DNA from: Streptomyces sp. NBC_00162
Lineage (GTDB): Bacteria; Actinomycetota; Actinomycetes; Streptomycetales; Streptomycetaceae
NCBI RefSeq assembly: GCF_024611995.1
Contig: NZ_CP102509.1
Coordinates: 3,410,001 to 3,474,000, forward strand
Length of the DNA: 64,000 nucleotides
Reading direction: 5' to 3'
In this document: piece by piece, positions 17,466-24,693 of the stretch
How the letters are laid out: every line of letters starts with the position of its first letter
Numbering within the stretch: the stretch's first letter is position 1
Translations under genes and position numbers: made by a program
The notes under the pieces: generated by a model
Database searches by the model: none
What the model was told of the DNA's origin: nothing
The model's input: only the letters and a program-made list of their open reading frames with translations

Positions 17466-19063
17466 ACGGCTGCCTCCGAGGTGGGGGTGGGGGCGGCGGC
17501 CCACGTCGGGCTGGTCCAGTGCCCCGGCACGCGGGCTTCCGGGGGCGTGGCGAAGGGGACCTCCCCGTCCGGCCGGGCGGATCCGGCGGCGAGCAGCCGC
17601 AGGTAGATCTCCTGGAAGGCGGCCACGTTCTGCTCGACGGTGAACAGCTCCAGGGCCCGGGCCCGGGCGGCCGCACCGAGCCGGTGCGCCCGTTCCGGGT
17701 CGCGCAGCAGCGACAGGCAGGCGTCGGCCAGCGCCCGGGGGTTGCGCGGCGGGACGACGAGCCCGGTGCCACCGATGACCTCGCGGACCGCGCCGACGTC
17801 GGTGGAGACGGTGGCCCGGCCGCAGAGCATCGCCTCGGCCAGGGTGACCGGGAAGCCCTCGATCACGGAGGACAGGACGACGACGCGCCCGGCGCCGTAG
17901 GCCTCGGCCGGGGTGGGCGCCTCGGGTCCGCCGATCTCCTCGAAGGTGACCGGGTTCTCCCCGACGGTGACGGCGTCGGCGGCCTCGTCGGGGAAGAGCT
18001 GGGCGGCCAGGGACCGGCAGTCGGCGAGGTAGCCGGGTGCCGCGGCCGTGGCGAAGATGCGCAGGCGGGTCTGCGGGGCGGCCTTGCGGACCTCCGCGAA
18101 GGCGTGCAGCAGGGCGATGAGGTCCTTGGCGGGCTCTATCCGGCCGACCCACACGAGGGTGTCGGGGTCCCCGCCGTCCACGGACTCCCCGACGGTGGCG
18201 AATCGGTCCGCCTCCATCCCCGGGTAGACCGTCCGCAGCTTGTCCCGGGGGGCTCCGCACCGCTCCTGCCAGCGGCGGGCGTGCGCGTTCCCGGGGGTCA
18301 GCAGGTCGGCCCGGGCGTAGATCTCGCCGGCCAGCCGGATGTGGAAGGCCGCGAGCAGGGCCCGCAGGGCGGGGCGGCCCTCCCGGCTCTGCTCGAGGTA
18401 GTGGGCCCGCAGCTGGACCCCGTACTCGGTGACCAGCAGCGGGACTCCGAAGAAGCGTTTGGCCAGCAGCCCGGGGAGCGCCGCGACCCCGCCCGCCGCC
18501 GCGTGGCAGACGTCGACCGCGCCGAGGCTGCCGGGCTCCTCGTACCAGTCGAGGGACAACGGCCGCAGCATCCGCTCCAGTTCGTCCACGAACTCCAGCA
18601 GGTCCGGCACCTGCGCCGTCTGTACGGCGCGCCCGGCGCCCGGCGCCCGGCAGGCGGACTCCACGGCCCGTACGGCGGACTCGGAGCGCAGCGCCGCGTA
18701 CAGGCCGCCCTGTTCGCGGGCGAGTGCGGCGAGCCCGTAGAGCCCGGCCTCGAAGGCGGGGGCCTCGCCCGCGCAGATCCCGTGGACCAGTTCCCGGAAG
18801 CAGTCGGCGAACCGCCGGCGCTCGCGCCGGGAGTACGTCCGCCCGTCGTCGGCCGGGGCCCAGAGGGGGGCGGTGCGGACCCGGGTGACGTGCTCGGGCA
18901 GCTGGACCCTCGCGCGTTCCTGCTCGGCGCTTCGGCTCAGTGCGTAGAGCTCGAACTCGTGCTGCGGGAGCCCGCGCACGAGCCGGTCGCACCACAGCCT
19001 CGCCTCTCCCGTGGCATACGGATAACCACCTTCCGTGAGCAGTCCGACCCGCACGAGTGGCAC
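17462..19063 (-). CDS. DUF3492/PelF-type GT4 glycosyltransferase
   Basis: 533 residues from the GTG at 19063, with GGGAG seven bases upstream. The N-terminal half begins VGLLTEGGYPYATGE, matching the DUF3492 start seen in PelF (EG-YP-SGG-type). The C-terminal half is a GT-B glycosyltransferase family 4 domain: VWVGRIEPAKDL, then EGFPVTLAEAM near residue 401 with the E-x7-E donor-site motif, then GAVREVIGG. First gene of a four-gene operon with 4-bp overlaps at the first two junctions. PelF polymerises an amino sugar polymer in Pel systems; the acceptor here is unknown. Cytosolic, no signal sequence. Confidence 0.85.
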   Translation of the reverse strand: MPLVRVGLLTEGGYPYATGEARLWCDRLVRGLPQHEFELYALSRSAEQERARVQLPEHVTRVRTAPLWAPADDGRTYSRRERRRFADCFRELVHGICAGEAPAFEAGLYGLAALAREQGGLYAALRSESAVRAVESACRAPGAGRAVQTAQVPDLLEFVDELERMLRPLSLDWYEEPGSLGAVDVCHAAAGGVAALPGLLAKRFFGVPLLVTEYGVQLRAHYLEQSREGRPALRALLAAFHIRLAGEIYARADLLTPGNAHARRWQERCGAPRDKLRTVYPGMEADRFATVGESVDGGDPDTLVWVGRIEPAKDLIALLHAFAEVRKAAPQTRLRIFATAAAPGYLADCRSLAAQLFPDEAADAVTVGENPVTFEEIGGPEAPTPAEAYGAGRVVVLSSVIEGFPVTLAEAMLCGRATVSTDVGAVREVIGGTGLVVPPRNPRALADACLSLLRDPERAHRLGAAARARALELFTVEQNVAAFQEIYLRLLAAGSARPDGEVPFATPPEARVPGHWTSPTWAAAPTPTSEAAV

Positions 19064-19138
19064 CCCCGATCTCCCGTTTCAGGCGGTCGCCGTCGGTCCG
19101 GCGACCCGCCGCGGAAGAACTCAAGCGGATGTGCCGAA

Positions 19139-19166
19139 GGCGCGACGGACGGTTGTCCGTCGCGCC
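19139..19166 (-). terminator. Hairpin downstream of DUF3152 gene (second)
   Basis: GGCGCGACGGAC (19139-19150) pairs perfectly with GTCCGTCGCGCC (19155-19166) around loop GGTT. It lies between the DUF3152 stop and the glycosyltransferase operon. Confidence 0.75.
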
Positions 19167-19199
19167 ACCGGAAGGGGTGAAGAGTCGTAACTTTCCCGT

Positions 19200-19232
19200 A
19201 CGGTTCGCGTTCGAGCGCGCTACGCGAACCGT
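19200..19232 (-). terminator. Hairpin downstream of DUF3152 gene (first)
   Basis: ACGGTTCGCGT (19200-19210) pairs with ACGCGAACCGT (19222-19232), an 11-bp perfect stem 28 bases past the DUF3152 stop. Together with the next hairpin it forms a tandem terminator. Confidence 0.7.
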
Positions 19233-19259
19233 TTGTCGACACGGACGGCCGACTGACCG

Positions 19260-20558
19260 TCAGCTACCGGGGAACACCCAGGGGTTGGGCTTGCACTGGA
19301 TCCCGTCGATGTCGAGCGACTTGGTCTGCTGCTGCATGATCGGGGCGAGAGCGCCCGGCGTGCGGCAGCTCACGTGGCCGTGCCCGAGCCGGTGGCCGAC
19401 CTCGTGGTTGATGAGCATCTGCCGGTAGGCGACCATCTGGTCCGGCCCGTAGGTGGCGGAGCCCTGGGCCCAGCGGTACGCGTTGATCATCACGCGGTCG
19501 GTGGCCGCGGAGTCGCAGGAGACGTTGTCGACGGTCGTGTCCAGCCCGGACTTGGCGCACCACTTCCCGGTGGTCCCGGGGCTCGCGAGGGTGATCACGA
19601 AGTCGGCCTCGCCGCCCGGCACCCGCTCGAAGGTCTTCGTGCCGCCGTGGCCCCAGCTGCGGTCGTCGTTGAGGGTGCGGTGGACGGCCTCGGCGAACAG
19701 CTGCGGGTCCAGCCCCAGGCCCTGCTCCACGTCGACCCGGTAGCGCACGAGTTTGCCCTTGCCGGGGGCCTTGGCCACGCCGGGCACCGTGTCGAAGGCG
19801 CCGGAGCCGGTGAGCTTCGCGTCAATCGGCAGCTGCTGGGCCATCTTCTGCTCGTACGTGAGCTCTTGCGCGGGCGCGGGTGCCTGCGCGGGCGCGTCCG
19901 GCGTCGGGCGGTCGTCGGAGCGGGAGGCGGCCTCGTCGGCCCGGCCGCCGTCGGTCGCGGCGAGCGTGCCGTGCTGGACTCTCTCGCCGTCGGAGACCAC
20001 CTGGACGGCGACGACGACGGCGAGGACGGTGGTGACGGCCGCGGCGGCCATGCCGGTGTAGGTGCGTGTCTTCGTACCGCGGCCGGAGTCGGGCCGCTCC
20101 GGCTCCACGGGCGCGTCGGCCGGCTTGCGCGGCCCGGGCACCCGGCGGTGCGAGCCGGTGGAGGTGACGGGGTCGAGGGCGTGCTCGTAGGGGGGCTCGG
20201 CGTCCGGCGGAGCCAGGGTGACCTGCGGGAAGCCGACCGCGGGGGTGCCGAAGGCCGGGGTGTCGGAGTCCAGCAGGGCGGTCGCGGTCCGGGGGCGCGG
20301 GACGCCGCGCCAGTCCCCGTACACGGAGTCGGCTCCGGCTCCGGCTCCCCAGGCGCCGCCGGACTCGTACTGCTGGGGGTGGCCGCCCGGAGCGGGCCGC
20401 TCCTCGGCCACGTACCCCTGGTGGGTGACGGTGGGCTCGGGCCGGGCCCGGGTGCGTTCCTCGTACGCCGGCGGCCGCTCGTACGGCTGACGTGCGGGGG
20501 CCGGTGCGGGTGCGGGCGCCGGGGCAGGCGCGGGGGCCTTGCGACTATGTCGTCCCAC
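19260..20558 (-). CDS. DUF3152 membrane-anchored metzincin-like protein
   Basis: 432 residues. GTG at 20558 lies six bases after the hydrolase stop with GAGG repeats upstream. Residues 1-160 are a proline/alanine-rich cytosolic tail starting with an (AP)n tract; one membrane helix at about 166-184 (MAAAAVTTVLAVVVAVQVV); then an extracytoplasmic DUF3152 domain. The domain contains HEVGHRLGHGH near 382-392, an exact HExxHxxGxxH zinc signature, followed by PIMQQQ, which fits a metzincin Met-turn. Two cysteine pairs may form disulfides. It is thus probably a surface zinc protease, though the family is formally uncharacterised. Ends at tandem hairpins. Confidence 0.85.
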   Translation of the reverse strand: MGRHSRKAPAPAPAPAPAPAPARQPYERPPAYEERTRARPEPTVTHQGYVAEERPAPGGHPQQYESGGAWGAGAGADSVYGDWRGVPRPRTATALLDSDTPAFGTPAVGFPQVTLAPPDAEPPYEHALDPVTSTGSHRRVPGPRKPADAPVEPERPDSGRGTKTRTYTGMAAAAVTTVLAVVVAVQVVSDGERVQHGTLAATDGGRADEAASRSDDRPTPDAPAQAPAPAQELTYEQKMAQQLPIDAKLTGSGAFDTVPGVAKAPGKGKLVRYRVDVEQGLGLDPQLFAEAVHRTLNDDRSWGHGGTKTFERVPGGEADFVITLASPGTTGKWCAKSGLDTTVDNVSCDSAATDRVMINAYRWAQGSATYGPDQMVAYRQMLINHEVGHRLGHGHVSCRTPGALAPIMQQQTKSLDIDGIQCKPNPWVFPGS

Positions 20559-20563
20559 GGTCC

Positions 20564-21532
20564 TCAGCCTCTGCCGTCTTCGGTATCTCGGAGCAGCTCC
20601 CGGAAGGCGGCGGCCACCACCTCGGGGTACTCCATCATCGCCACGTGCCCGGCCTCGGGCAGGCACAGCAGCCGCGAGCCCCGGAAGGCAGCGGCCGCCT
20701 TGTGCGCCATACGGTACGAGACCAGCTGGTCCCTGCCACCGTAGACCAGCAGGGCCGGGGCGAGTACCCGCTGCGCCTGCCGCCACAGTCCGTGCTGCCC
20801 GCCGAGGGTGTAGGCGTCGACGATGCCGCGCGAGGAGCGGGTCAGGGACTCCCAGAAGTACGGCAGGGCCATCCGCCGTTCCATCTCCTCGACCGCGTTG
20901 CGGAATCCCTCCGGCGTCACCCGCGCGGGGTCGCCGTAGCAGAGCTCCGTCACCCCTTGGGTGCGCTGTTCGGCGGTCAGGCCCTGCGCGATCCGGCCCA
21001 GGAGCGCGGCCATCCCCGGTACGGCGAGCAGCGCGGTCGGCACGGCCGACTTCTGCACGCGCAGTTCGGGCAGGGCGGGCGAGACCAGCGTGAGCGTGCG
21101 GACGAGGTCGGGCCGGACGGCCGCGACCCGGGTGGAAACGGCGCCGCCGAGGGAGTTCCCGAAGAGGTGGACCGGCCCGCGTCCGGCGGCGTCGAGGTGC
21201 CGGATGACCACGCGGGCGAAGGCGGTGACGGAGTAGTCCCGGTCGGCGGGCGGCGGGGACCAGCCGAAGCCGGGCAGGTCGAGGGCCTCGCCGTCGACGG
21301 TGCCCGCCAGCCGCTCCATGAGCTCCGACCAGTTCTGCGAGGAACCGCCGAGTCCGTGGACGAACAGGGCGGGCGGCAGGTCCGTACGGACGGGCGGGCG
21401 CACCCGGACGGCCAGTTCCAGCCCGGGCAGCGCGACGGTGCGCAGCTGCTCTCCATTGGCCACCCGGACCGCTCCCGCCAGGGCGGACGGCTCGGCGGTG
21501 GACCGTACACCCGGCAGCTCGGTCGAAGACAT
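20564..21532 (-). CDS. Alpha/beta hydrolase
   Basis: 322 residues, ATG at 21532. Classic alpha/beta hydrolase order: HGLGGSSQNW (oxyanion), LDLPGFGWS, nucleophile elbow GNSLGG, acid in YGGRDQL, histidine in PEAGHVAMMEYP. The helical cap lies between the Ser and Asp. No signal peptide, so cytosolic. The substrate is unknown; the family includes esterases and C-C hydrolases. Six bases separate its stop from the DUF3152 start, so the two are co-transcribed. In mycobacteria a DUF3152 gene occupies the same chromosomal neighbourhood. Confidence 0.85.
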   Translation of the reverse strand: MSSTELPGVRSTAEPSALAGAVRVANGEQLRTVALPGLELAVRVRPPVRTDLPPALFVHGLGGSSQNWSELMERLAGTVDGEALDLPGFGWSPPPADRDYSVTAFARVVIRHLDAAGRGPVHLFGNSLGGAVSTRVAAVRPDLVRTLTLVSPALPELRVQKSAVPTALLAVPGMAALLGRIAQGLTAEQRTQGVTELCYGDPARVTPEGFRNAVEEMERRMALPYFWESLTRSSRGIVDAYTLGGQHGLWRQAQRVLAPALLVYGGRDQLVSYRMAHKAAAAFRGSRLLCLPEAGHVAMMEYPEVVAAAFRELLRDTEDGRG

Positions 21533-21662
21533 GCGGCAATGTTACGAGACGATCACGCCGGGATCCTTGTGTTCGCGGTCACAGAGGCATGGCGATCCGT
21601 ATAGCGGGGTATCCGCAAGCCTCCTAGGCTCGTAGTGAGAACAAGGAAGCGAGGGGAGCGGC

Positions 21663-21881
21663 ATGACTGTCGACCCTGCGGAGCCGGACACCTTCCGCGA
21701 GGCGATTCCGGAAGTCATCGACCCTGAGGCGCCCGAGGCGGACCTGGCGGAGCAGCTGACCGAGGTGGAGCCGTCGGAGGAGGACGACAAGGTCACCGGT
21801 GTGGATCGCGGCGAGGCCAACGACGGGGACGCCGTGGAGCAGGCCAGGGTGGTGCCCCTGGACGAGGACGACTACCGCTGA
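21663..21881 (+). CDS. Small highly acidic protein, unknown function
   Basis: 72 residues, ATG at 21663 with a strong AGGGGAGC site upstream. About a third of residues are Asp or Glu; there is no hydrophobic stretch, cysteine or obvious motif. Likely intrinsically disordered and cytosolic. Codon pattern (G/C third positions) supports true coding. It stands alone between the divergent hydrolase gene and the TetR gene. I do not recognise a family. Confidence 0.7.
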   Translation: MTVDPAEPDTFREAIPEVIDPEAPEADLAEQLTEVEPSEEDDKVTGVDRGEANDGDAVEQARVVPLDEDDYR

Positions 21882-21935
21882 CCAGCACGTCCGACCGGTC
21901 CGTACCGCGAGAAAACTCGGCTTGAACCCACCAGA

Positions 21936-21948
21936 TTCGGTTACCGAA
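21936..21948. promoter_or_regulatory. Candidate TetR operator
   Basis: TTCGGTTACCGAA is a perfect palindrome with a single central base, 59 bases upstream of the TetR start. Autoregulation through such a site is usual in the TetR family; the assignment here is by position only. Confidence 0.45.
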
Positions 21949-22007
21949 AAGTACGATGGCGGCGCGGCGCAGAGCGCACTGTGTTCTTAGAGAAAGTGGG
22001 AGGCGGC

Positions 22008-22658
22008 GTGACAGCCATCGAGCAGACCGAGGCAGCGCGTCCGCGGGGCACGCGACTGCCGCGCCGAGCCCGGCGCAACCAGCTGCTGGGCGCGGCCCAG
22101 GAGGTCTTCGTCGCGCAGGGTTACCACGCCGCGGCCATGGACGACATCGCGGAACGGGCCGGCGTGAGCAAGCCGGTGCTGTACCAGCACTTCCCCGGCA
22201 AGCTCGACCTCTACCTGGCGCTGCTGGACCAGCACTGCGAGGCCCTGCTGCTCGCCGTGCGCACGGCGCTCGCGTCGACGACCGACAACAAGCTGCGCGT
22301 GGCGGCGACCATGGACGCCTATTTCGCGTACGTGGAGGACGAGGGCGGCGCCTTCCGGCTGGTCTTCGAGTCCGACCTGACGAACGAGCCGGCCGTGCGC
22401 GAGCGCGTCGACCGGGTCTCGCTCCAGTGCGCGGAGGCCATCTCCGACGTCATCGCCGAGGACACCGGCCTGTCCAAGGACGAGTCGATGCTGCTGGCCG
22501 TGGGCCTGGGCGGGGTCTCGCAGGTGGTGGCCCGCTACTGGCTGTCCAGCGAGAGCCCGGTCGCCCGGGACACGGCGGTGGGCCTGCTGACCTCGCTCGC
22601 CTGGCGCGGTATCGCGGGCTTCCCGCTGCACGGCAGCGAGCAGGGCACCGAGGCCTGA
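22008..22658 (+). CDS. TetR/AcrR-family transcriptional regulator
   Basis: 216 residues. GTG at 22008 chosen for GGAGG four bases upstream; the frame opens at 21981. The N-terminal helix-turn-helix is complete: AAQEVFVAQGYHAAAMDD, then AGVSKPVLYQHFPGKLDLY. The C-terminal ligand-binding and dimerisation domain is all helical and includes DLTNEPAVRERV. Ligand and targets are unknown. The mycobacterial equivalent (Rv3208, from memory) is likewise followed by a DUF3107 gene. A perfect palindrome upstream could be its own operator. Confidence 0.92.
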   Translation: MTAIEQTEAARPRGTRLPRRARRNQLLGAAQEVFVAQGYHAAAMDDIAERAGVSKPVLYQHFPGKLDLYLALLDQHCEALLLAVRTALASTTDNKLRVAATMDAYFAYVEDEGGAFRLVFESDLTNEPAVRERVDRVSLQCAEAISDVIAEDTGLSKDESMLLAVGLGGVSQVVARYWLSSESPVARDTAVGLLTSLAWRGIAGFPLHGSEQGTEA

Positions 22659-22806
22659 GCCGCCGGACGGCCGCGGGCGGTGTCCGTTCTCCGCTGTTCG
22701 CTGCGAGCGTGTCCGCTGTGCGCGGTCCGCGTCCCCTCTCCGGGCTAATGTGGACCGCGTACGGCGCGGCTGATCGCGCGAACCGGATCGTCGGAGGGAC
22801 AAAGCC

Positions 22807-23034
22807 GTGGAGGTCAAGATCGGCGTGCAGCACGCACCCCGGGAGATCGTGCTGGAGAGCGACCTGAGCGCCGAGGAGCTGGAGACCATCGTCGCCGCCG
22901 CGCTGTCCGGCACGGCGCCGCTGCTCAGCCTCACCGACACCAAGGGCCGCAAGGTTCTGGTGCCGTCCGACCGCCTGTCGTACGTCGACCTGGGCGAGCC
23001 GAGCGCGCGCAAGGTCGGCTTCGGAGCGCTCTGA
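22807..23034 (+). CDS. DUF3107 protein
   Basis: 75 residues, GTG start at 22807 with GGAGGG upstream. The sequence MEVKIGVQHAPREIVLES then SAEELETIV and VLVPSDRLSYVDLG are the family hallmarks. DUF3107 proteins are small actinobacterial cytosolic proteins of unknown function, a beta-alpha-beta arrangement with an ATP-synthase-like label in some databases that I do not regard as supported. A TAATGT hexamer at about 22746 could be part of its promoter. A strong terminator follows. Confidence 0.9.
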   Translation: MEVKIGVQHAPREIVLESDLSAEELETIVAAALSGTAPLLSLTDTKGRKVLVPSDRLSYVDLGEPSARKVGFGAL

Positions 23035-23066
23035 CGCGGTGGCACCTGACGTGCCGAGAACTGTCT

Positions 23067-23102
23067 GAAACGGCCTGGTGGTTGATTCCACCGGGCCGTT
23101 TC
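23067..23102 (+). terminator. Rho-independent terminator after DUF3107 gene
   Basis: GAAACGGCCTGGTGG (23067-23081) pairs with CCACCGGGCCGTTTC (23088-23102) around TTGATT, with one mismatch, and runs into T-rich sequence. Confidence 0.85.
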
Positions 23103-23166
23103 CGTGTCTTCCGCTTCGGGTAGGACCGCAGTGAAGGCGTTTGCCCTGATGTGTGGGAGGGACTTC

Positions 23167-23469
23167 ATGGTGCTGATGGAAGTGCTCGGCTCTGCCCTGC
23201 TGGGCCTCGCCCTGTCCGCGACAGCCGCGCGAGTGCTCGCCCGCAGGCTGCCCGCCCTGAGAGTGGTGCTGGTCAGCGGGGTGCTCGGGGCGCTGTTCGG
23301 GGCCTATCTGACGCACTTCGCGCTCGGCCCGGGGCACAACACCCTGACCGCGACCTTCGTCGGGGCCGTCTTGGTGTCGGCGGTGGTGCTGTCCCTGCTG
23401 CTCCGGCCGGCCTCCGGGCCCCGCAGGCCCTCGCACAGGACTCCGTTTTCGGTCCCGACACGGGGCTGA
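23167..23469 (+). CDS. Small integral membrane protein
   Basis: 100 residues. ATG at 23167 chosen over upstream in-frame codons because GGAGG (23156-23160) sits six bases before it. Three hydrophobic segments (roughly 4-22, 31-52, 60-80) and a basic, proline-rich C-terminal tail. No family recognised. Ends shortly before an 18-bp bidirectional hairpin shared with the convergent MiaE-like gene. Confidence 0.7.
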   Translation: MVLMEVLGSALLGLALSATAARVLARRLPALRVVLVSGVLGALFGAYLTHFALGPGHNTLTATFVGAVLVSAVVLSLLLRPASGPRRPSHRTPFSVPTRG

Positions 23470-23493
23470 CCCCTGATCCCTGATCCCTGACGC

Positions 23494-23535
23494 ACGTCGG
23501 CCCCGGTACGGATGGTTCCGTACCGGGGCCGACGT
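23494..23535. terminator. Bidirectional terminator, 18-bp perfect stem
   Basis: ACGTCGGCCCCGGTACGG (23494-23511) pairs perfectly with 23518-23535 around loop ATGGTT, between convergent genes. A short triple direct repeat CCCTGAT precedes it. Confidence 0.9.
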
Positions 23536-23549
23536 ACGTGTGCCGGGTG

Positions 23550-24308
23550 CTACGCGGCGAGGCCGAGGGCCGCCATCCGCTTGGTGTGCGCCTTGGTGAT
23601 CCGGGTGAACATCTCGCCGACGGCCGCGAGGTCGAAGCCGGCGGCCATCCCGTCGACTCCGCCGACCAGCATGGTGGAGAGCGCGTCGCGCTCGGCGACC
23701 ACGCGCTGGGCCTGCGAGAGGGCCTCGCCCATCAGCCGGCGGGCCCACAGCGCGAGCCGGCCGCCGCAGCGCGGGTCCGCCTCGATGGCGGCGCGCACCT
23801 TCTCGACGGCGAAGTTGCCGTGACCGGTGTCGTCGAGCACACCGAGGACGAGGGCCCGGGTGTCGGTGTCCAGGTGGCTGGCGACCTCGCGGTAGAAGTC
23901 GCTGGCGATCGAGTCGCCGACGTAGGCCTTGACCAGGCCCTCCAGCCAGTCCGACGGAGCGGTCTGGCGGTGGAAGTCGTCCACGCCCTTGGCGAAGGGC
24001 TGCATGGAGGCGGTGGGCTCGGCGTCGATCGCCGCGAGCCGGTCGCGCAGCCGCTCGAAGTGGTGGAACTCGGCGGAGGCCATGGCGGCGAGCTCGGCCT
24101 TGTCGTCGAGGGTGGGCGCGAGCTTCGCGTCCTCCGCGAGGCGCTCGAAAGCCGCGAGTTCTCCGTACGCGAGCGCGCCGAGCAGGTCCACGACGGCGGC
24201 CCGGTACTGCGGCGAGGCGGAGGCGGCCGCCCAGTCCTGGGCGGCGATGCCCACGGCTTCGGCGGGCGTGCCGTCGTCGGCGGGCGAGGCGTTTTCTACG
24301 GTCGACAT
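23550..24308 (-). CDS. MiaE-like ferritin-fold protein
   Basis: 252 residues, ATG at 24308 (an upstream in-frame start at 24317 is possible). All-helical ferritin-like fold with di-iron ligands suggested by AYGELAAFERLAED, SAEFHHFERLRDRL, YVGDSIASDFYREVA and DDTGHGNFAVEKV. This is the actinobacterial family annotated as tRNA 2-methylthio-N6-isopentenyladenosine hydroxylase-like; the reaction has not been shown for this branch. It is transcribed away from a DEAD-box RNA helicase gene, a pairing also present in mycobacteria (Rv3210c/Rv3211 from memory), which points to RNA-related work. Confidence 0.8.
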   Translation of the reverse strand: MSTVENASPADDGTPAEAVGIAAQDWAAASASPQYRAAVVDLLGALAYGELAAFERLAEDAKLAPTLDDKAELAAMASAEFHHFERLRDRLAAIDAEPTASMQPFAKGVDDFHRQTAPSDWLEGLVKAYVGDSIASDFYREVASHLDTDTRALVLGVLDDTGHGNFAVEKVRAAIEADPRCGGRLALWARRLMGEALSQAQRVVAERDALSTMLVGGVDGMAAGFDLAAVGEMFTRITKAHTKRMAALGLAA

Positions 24309-24693
24309 GCTCCGCACAATAGCCCGCCGAAAGGCGCCTCAAGTCACCATCCCTGGTCACTGCCGGTCTGCCTAAACGTGCCGGTGCGGTGAATTCGCCC
24401 GACACAGCTGCGCGATTCCGGGGTACAGTGGTAATGCGCCTGCCGGATACTCGGCGGGCCATCCCGAATGAGGATGCCCGGTCGGTGGCCCGATCGGCTC
24501 CAAACCGACCGCCCTCAGTGGTGTGGTGTGTGCGCGGACGCGTACCTCCCGCACGAGGGGCCCCCTCAGCGGCAAGAGCGCTTGAGCGACGGCAGTGGTC
24601 CCGCGCAGCTTCGTACGTAGCAGTACGGCATAGCCAGGCACGGTACGACCCCCTTCGCCGCCTCGGGCCGCGTCTCACAGAAGAGGCAGCACC
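24309..24693 (+). other. Gene-free divergent region and long helicase leader
   Basis: 385 bases between the MiaE-like and helicase genes. A TACAGT hexamer at 24424-24429 could be a -10 element on the plus strand. Further on, CGGTCGGT (24479-24486) pairs with ACCGACCG (24504-24511) around a 17-base loop. AGAGG at 24682-24686 is the helicase ribosome binding site. If transcription starts near 24435 the untranslated leader is about 260 bases. No open frame with coding character was found. Confidence 0.6.

Noticed and set aside
14762..19063. Specialised-metabolite gene cluster
   Set aside because: No polyketide, peptide synthetase, terpene or RiPP-modifying genes adjoin; the set is a sugar-polymer type operon.
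20460..20558. Ala-Pro repeat tract at the start of the DUF3152 gene as a frameshift or false start
   Set aside because: The frame is continuous and (AP)n cytosolic tails are common in Streptomyces membrane proteins.
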